DNA of 64,000 bases from Chitinophagaceae bacterium LGM1. Lineage in GTDB: Bacteria; Bacteroidota; Bacteroidia; Chitinophagales; Chitinophagaceae. Of this stretch, positions 60,936-64,000 are shown one piece after another; positions within the stretch are counted from its first letter, which is position 1, and each line of letters starts with the position of its first letter. Position numbers and translations under genes: made by a program. Location of the stretch: positions 1,201,501 to 1,265,500 of the forward strand of contig CP075895.1 of assembly GCA_018604165.1 (NCBI GenBank), in the 5' to 3' direction. The notes below the pieces were generated by a model. The model was not told the DNA's origin. It saw only the letters and a list, made by a program, of their open reading frames with translations, and made no database searches.

Positions 60936-61572
60936 TTTTATACCCGTTTTTCCTCTCGAAATAGTAGTGTTCCCAGGCGAGAAGCTGAACCTGCACATTT
61001 TTGAACCTCGCTACAAACAAATGATAAAAGACTGTGTTGAACTCAAAAAGCCATTTGGCTTACCACCTGTCTTTGGCAACAAACCATCAGAGTATGGCAC
61101 ACTGATGGAAATATTAGAAGTAGCCAATGTATATGATAATGGCGAGATGGACATCCGCACACAAGGTGTTAGTGTATTCAACGTATTGGAGTATGTAAAG
61201 CAAATACCCGATAAGCTATATGCAGGGGCTATTGTAAGCTATCCTGATAATGTAATGGCACATGGCGATACGCAGCTTTCAAAACTGCTGATGAACGAGG
61301 TAAAACGCCTGTACACATTAGTAAACCTTGAACATAAATTTCCTGCCGACAAAACAGCAATGGTATCATACGAAATAGCTCATCTTGTGGGTATGACCAA
61401 AGAACAGGAATACGAAATGCTGCAACTGATGACTGAACTGCAAAGGTTGGAATACATCAGGCGGCACTTGAAAAACGTAATACCTGTTGTGCAGGAACTG
61501 GAAGCCATGAAAGAAAGGGTGCAGCGAAATGGTCATTTCCGCAACCTGAACCCCGGCGACTTTAATTTGTAA
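60928..61572 (+). CDS. LON N-terminal-domain protein without protease
   Basis: 214 residues made of the LON substrate-binding (PUA-like) domain only: IPVFPLEIVVFPGEKLNLHI, FEPRYKQMIKDC and the helical second half (KFPADKTAMVSYEIAHLVG). There is no AAA+ ATPase or Ser-Lys protease domain. Such single-domain proteins are common and poorly understood. It starts inside the ligase gene (8-bp overlap), so translation may be coupled. Confidence 0.88.
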   Translation: MTNFIPVFPLEIVVFPGEKLNLHIFEPRYKQMIKDCVELKKPFGLPPVFGNKPSEYGTLMEILEVANVYDNGEMDIRTQGVSVFNVLEYVKQIPDKLYAGAIVSYPDNVMAHGDTQLSKLLMNEVKRLYTLVNLEHKFPADKTAMVSYEIAHLVGMTKEQEYEMLQLMTELQRLEYIRRHLKNVIPVVQELEAMKERVQRNGHFRNLNPGDFNL

Positions 61573-61656
61573 TGCCTTGATTAATAAATCGTACAAGCTG
61601 TGATTTTATCAATGTTTTTACTATTTTAGCCTACTCTCAAATAAAAAATAATAGTT

Positions 61657-62403
61657 ATGTCTGTAAATCTTTGTATTGATTGGGGTAACAGCAGGATAAA
61701 AGTAGGTGTAATGAATGCCGAAGACCATCTGCTGGACTTGCACCGCTTTTCTGAAGAAGGCATCAGAGAGGGCATAGCACACATCATTAACGAATACAAG
61801 CCATCTAAAGCTATTGTATGCTCTGTTACAGAAAAGTCGGCCGCTATAGAGCCATTGTTAAAAGAAAGCCTTCGTGCTGTTATAGTATTGAATAACAATA
61901 CACCCGTACCTATTATGAATGCTTACAGCTCTCCGGGTACGTTGGGTGCAGACAGGGTAGCATTGGCAGTAGGGGCTTATATGGCAAACCCCGGTAACAA
62001 CAATCTGGTAGTATGTCTTGGTAGCTGCATCACATACAATTTTGTTCAAAAGAATAAAACATTCCGTGGCGGAGCTATCTCTCCGGGTTTACATATGCGT
62101 TTGCAGGCTATGCATCACTTTACAGATAAATTGCCCGATGTAAAGCCGGAAGGCGATTTATTACTATTGGGCTATGATACTGAAACAGGTATGCGTAGCG
62201 GTGCAGTATACGGTATGTCGGCAGAAATTGACGGTATCATCAGCGAATATGCCGCTCAATACGCCGATTTTAACGCCATATTAACCGGCGGCGATGCACC
62301 TTTCTTTGAAGGCAAGCTGAAAAGTAAGATATTTGCAGACCCTAATCTGTTGATGAAAGGGCTAAATATAATACTGAAGCATAATGCGCCACATATTCGC
62401 TAA
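61657..62403 (+). CDS. coaX: Type III pantothenate kinase
   Basis: 248 residues. CIDWGNSRIKVGVMN is the ATP-phosphate loop of CoaX, SSPGTLGADRVALAVGAY the pantothenate-binding motif, CLGSCITYNFV corresponds to the DxGTA(I/T)T block, and FRGGAISPGLHMRLQAM completes the site. In CLGSCITYNF the usual Asp (DxGT) is Gly-Ser, which may reduce activity. It phosphorylates pantothenate in CoA synthesis. Its last 20 bp overlap the next gene, a Bacteroidota arrangement (coaX, OMP, lptC). Confidence 0.85.
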   Translation: MSVNLCIDWGNSRIKVGVMNAEDHLLDLHRFSEEGIREGIAHIINEYKPSKAIVCSVTEKSAAIEPLLKESLRAVIVLNNNTPVPIMNAYSSPGTLGADRVALAVGAYMANPGNNNLVVCLGSCITYNFVQKNKTFRGGAISPGLHMRLQAMHHFTDKLPDVKPEGDLLLLGYDTETGMRSGAVYGMSAEIDGIISEYAAQYADFNAILTGGDAPFFEGKLKSKIFADPNLLMKGLNIILKHNAPHIR

Positions 62404-63643
62404 GCGTCTGCCCGTTGCAATACTTTTTTTTACTGCTATCACCACACAGGCACAAAACTCAAATAAAGAGAACTCGCCCTATTCTAGGTTTGGCATAGGA
62501 GAGTTGCGCAACAGCAATAACGTAATGCTGAAAGGTATGGGTAGTATTTCATCTGCCTATGCCAGTCCTGTAAACGTTAATACTGCCAATCCGGCATCCT
62601 ACGCCTCTCTCATACTAACTTCATTTGAAGCCGCAGGAGAGGGCAACAGGCGTACAGTAAAAGCGGCAAATGACAAGTATCAGACAGGGATGGCAACATT
62701 GTCATATATGCATGTAGGTATACCTATGGGTAAATATGCAGGTATGGCACTGGGTTTGAGGCCTGTATCTCGTGTGTATTACAAACTGAATGATACCACC
62801 AATGTAGATAGCTTCGGCAAAGCCATCAAAGGCTATACAGGTGATGGGTCGCTCAATCAGGGTTTTATAGGTTTTGCAGGCAAATATGGTGGCTTAAGCC
62901 TCGGCTTTAACTTTGGCTATATTTTCGGTACAATAGAACATATCAGCACGCTGGACCCTTATGATGAAAGTAGCAAAGTGCTGGGTGCAGGCTTCCTAAA
63001 ACGCACAGAAATTGGTGGAATCAATTGGGATGCAGGTGCTATGTACGATGATAAGCTAACTGATAAATTATCTATCAGAGGTGGTGTAACTATGAGTGCA
63101 TCACAATCGCTGAAAGCAAACAGAAGTGAGCATTGGATAGCATACCGTAATGTACAGGATACAATTCTTAGCCAGGGAACATCAGGCAAAATTATCCTCC
63201 CGACAAACTATAGTGCAGGTATACAGCTCTATAGTGGCAGCAAATGGGTAGCAGGTATAAACTATGCAGGTGCCAGTTGGAGCCAATACCGTTATTTAGG
63301 TTCAACAGACTCATTAGCGGCTGCTACCTACAAGCTAAGTGCAGGCGCAGAGTACACACCAGACATTAATGCCATGAGAAAATATTTTCAACGTGTTACC
63401 TACAGGCTAGGTGGGTATTACGGTACAGACCCTGTAATGCTGAGGGGTACACAGCTGAACTATTACGCGGTGACAGCAGGTTTGAGTTTACCTTTCAAAA
63501 AAAATGTAGCACGTATACACACATCTTTTGAGTTTGGTAGCAGGGGTACATTAACCAATGGCTTGCTACGCGAAAACTTTGTACGATTCGGGCTTGGGTT
63601 GTCGTTTAATGATAAATGGTTTATCAAACGCAAGTATGAATAG
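62384..63643 (+). CDS. Outer-membrane beta-barrel protein between coaX and lptC
   Basis: 419 residues. Signal peptide to about residue 23 (TQAQ), mature start NSPYSRFGIGELRNSNN, then many amphipathic strands (GLSLGFNFGYIFG, VRFGLGLSFNDKWF) ending in a basic tail KRKYE. PYSRFGIGE and MGSISSAYASP recall FadL/OmpP1-like transporters of Bacteroidota. Probably an outer-membrane pore or hydrophobic-substrate transporter. Overlaps coaX by 20 bp and lptC by 8 bp, suggesting one message. Confidence 0.82.
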   Translation: MRHIFAKRLPVAILFFTAITTQAQNSNKENSPYSRFGIGELRNSNNVMLKGMGSISSAYASPVNVNTANPASYASLILTSFEAAGEGNRRTVKAANDKYQTGMATLSYMHVGIPMGKYAGMALGLRPVSRVYYKLNDTTNVDSFGKAIKGYTGDGSLNQGFIGFAGKYGGLSLGFNFGYIFGTIEHISTLDPYDESSKVLGAGFLKRTEIGGINWDAGAMYDDKLTDKLSIRGGVTMSASQSLKANRSEHWIAYRNVQDTILSQGTSGKIILPTNYSAGIQLYSGSKWVAGINYAGASWSQYRYLGSTDSLAAATYKLSAGAEYTPDINAMRKYFQRVTYRLGGYYGTDPVMLRGTQLNYYAVTAGLSLPFKKNVARIHTSFEFGSRGTLTNGLLRENFVRFGLGLSFNDKWFIKRKYE

Positions 63644-64000
63644 TAACAGATATATCAATACACTATTACAATATGCCCGTGCATTCGTGCCGGGTATTTT
63701 GTTATCAGTATATATCTCGTCTTGTACCAACGACCCCAAAGAAATTGATTCATTAGTAAAAAAAGGTGCAGCACAGGAAGATAAAGCAGAGGATGTAACC
63801 ATCTATTACAGTAACGATGGTAATGTAAAGATGCGCCTCTTTGCCAAAGAGTTTGTGAAGAACGATGCTGCCAAACCACCATATACCGATATGCGCAAGG
63901 GGTTACGTGTGGAGTTTTACGACGACAGTGCAAGGGTAGAGAGTACACTGACGGCCCGCTACGCACGCTATTATGAGCAGCAGGGCAACATTCTGATACG
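63636..64000 (+). CDS. lptC: LptC-like LPS export protein, N-terminal fragment
   Basis: The frame is open from ATG at 63636 to the window edge (121 codons). A hydrophobic segment ending SVYISSC (about residues 19-29) is a lipobox or signal anchor. The domain start EDVTIYYSNDGNVKMRLFA, followed by FVKNDAAKPPYTDMRKGLRV, matches the LptC beta-jellyroll that hands LPS from the LptBFG ABC transporter to LptA. The gene is cut by the window end. It is the third gene in the coaX-OMP-lptC unit. Confidence 0.82.
   Translation, partial: MNSNRYINTLLQYARAFVPGILLSVYISSCTNDPKEIDSLVKKGAAQEDKAEDVTIYYSNDGNVKMRLFAKEFVKNDAAKPPYTDMRKGLRVEFYDDSARVESTLTARYARYYEQQGNILI

Noticed and set aside
60928-61572. LON-domain gene considered as a Lon protease
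   Set aside because: Only the N-terminal substrate-binding domain is present; Walker motifs and the Ser-Lys dyad are absent.

Overview
The window is a 64-kb piece of chromosome from a Bacteroidota bacterium, most likely a Chitinophagales or Chitinophagaceae relative. The evidence is a C-terminal T9SS (type IX secretion) sorting domain, a GldD lipoprotein, SPOR, DUF2490, DUF2807 and DUF3467 proteins, a TonB receptor with an N-terminal carboxypeptidase-like domain, TANNTTTG promoter -7 boxes, and an alternative-complex-III-type cytochrome oxidase locus. Genes are packed on both strands. There are no rRNA genes, CRISPR arrays, intact insertion sequences or recognisable phage genes. Both edges cut genes: a CPBP protease at the left and lptC at the right.

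Layout. 1-2160: a short AT-rich segment (CPBP protease tail, small outer-membrane protein, Tat-exported nitroreductase) that stops at the 3' end of a tRNA-Leu gene and may be the edge of an integrated element. 2.2-13.2 kb: housekeeping and small-enzyme genes (hscB, lysine/alanine dehydrogenase family, epimerase, metallophosphoesterase, FMN reductase, anmK, thiolase). 13.2-16.7 kb: a probable metal-uptake module (DUF2490 protein, His-rich exported protein, TonB receptor, lipoprotein). 17.1-20.9 kb: a tight six-gene acyl-chain operon (ACP, acyltransferase, hotdog dehydratase, unknown exported protein, thioesterase, ketosynthase) resembling part of an aryl-polyene or flexirubin locus. 20.9-30.2 kb: amidohydrolase, SPOR protein, deoC, icd, a PhoBR-like two-component system, an exonuclease, holA and ribF. 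30.2-36.3 kb: a T9SS-secreted VIT protein, kynureninase, and a LemA/TPM operon. 36.4-41.9 kb: cytochrome oxidase accessory genes (heme O synthase, two subunit III paralogues, subunit IV, SCO, DUF420, a small CxxC protein), then DUF2807 and DUF2147 proteins. 42-56 kb: carA, threonine dehydrogenase, a cysteine-free sirtuin, ftsY, a second isocitrate dehydrogenase, tRNA-Arg, purEK, gldD and guaA. 56-64 kb: envelope sugar genes (WecA/MraY-like, WecB, O-antigen ligase), meaB, a LON-domain protein, coaX, an outer-membrane protein and lptC.

Points worth a second look: the acyl operon with its embedded unknown exported protein; the His-rich protein/TonB receptor/lipoprotein module; two non-homologous-type isocitrate dehydrogenases in one window, one with all four classical NADP-binding side chains replaced; a sirtuin with no cysteine and therefore no zinc site; a 50-residue basic membrane protein missed by length cut-offs; and the tRNA-Leu boundary. 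I found no clear new defence or mobile system. Most of the window is ordinary Bacteroidota core genome. All functional calls come from reading motifs by eye, without database searches.
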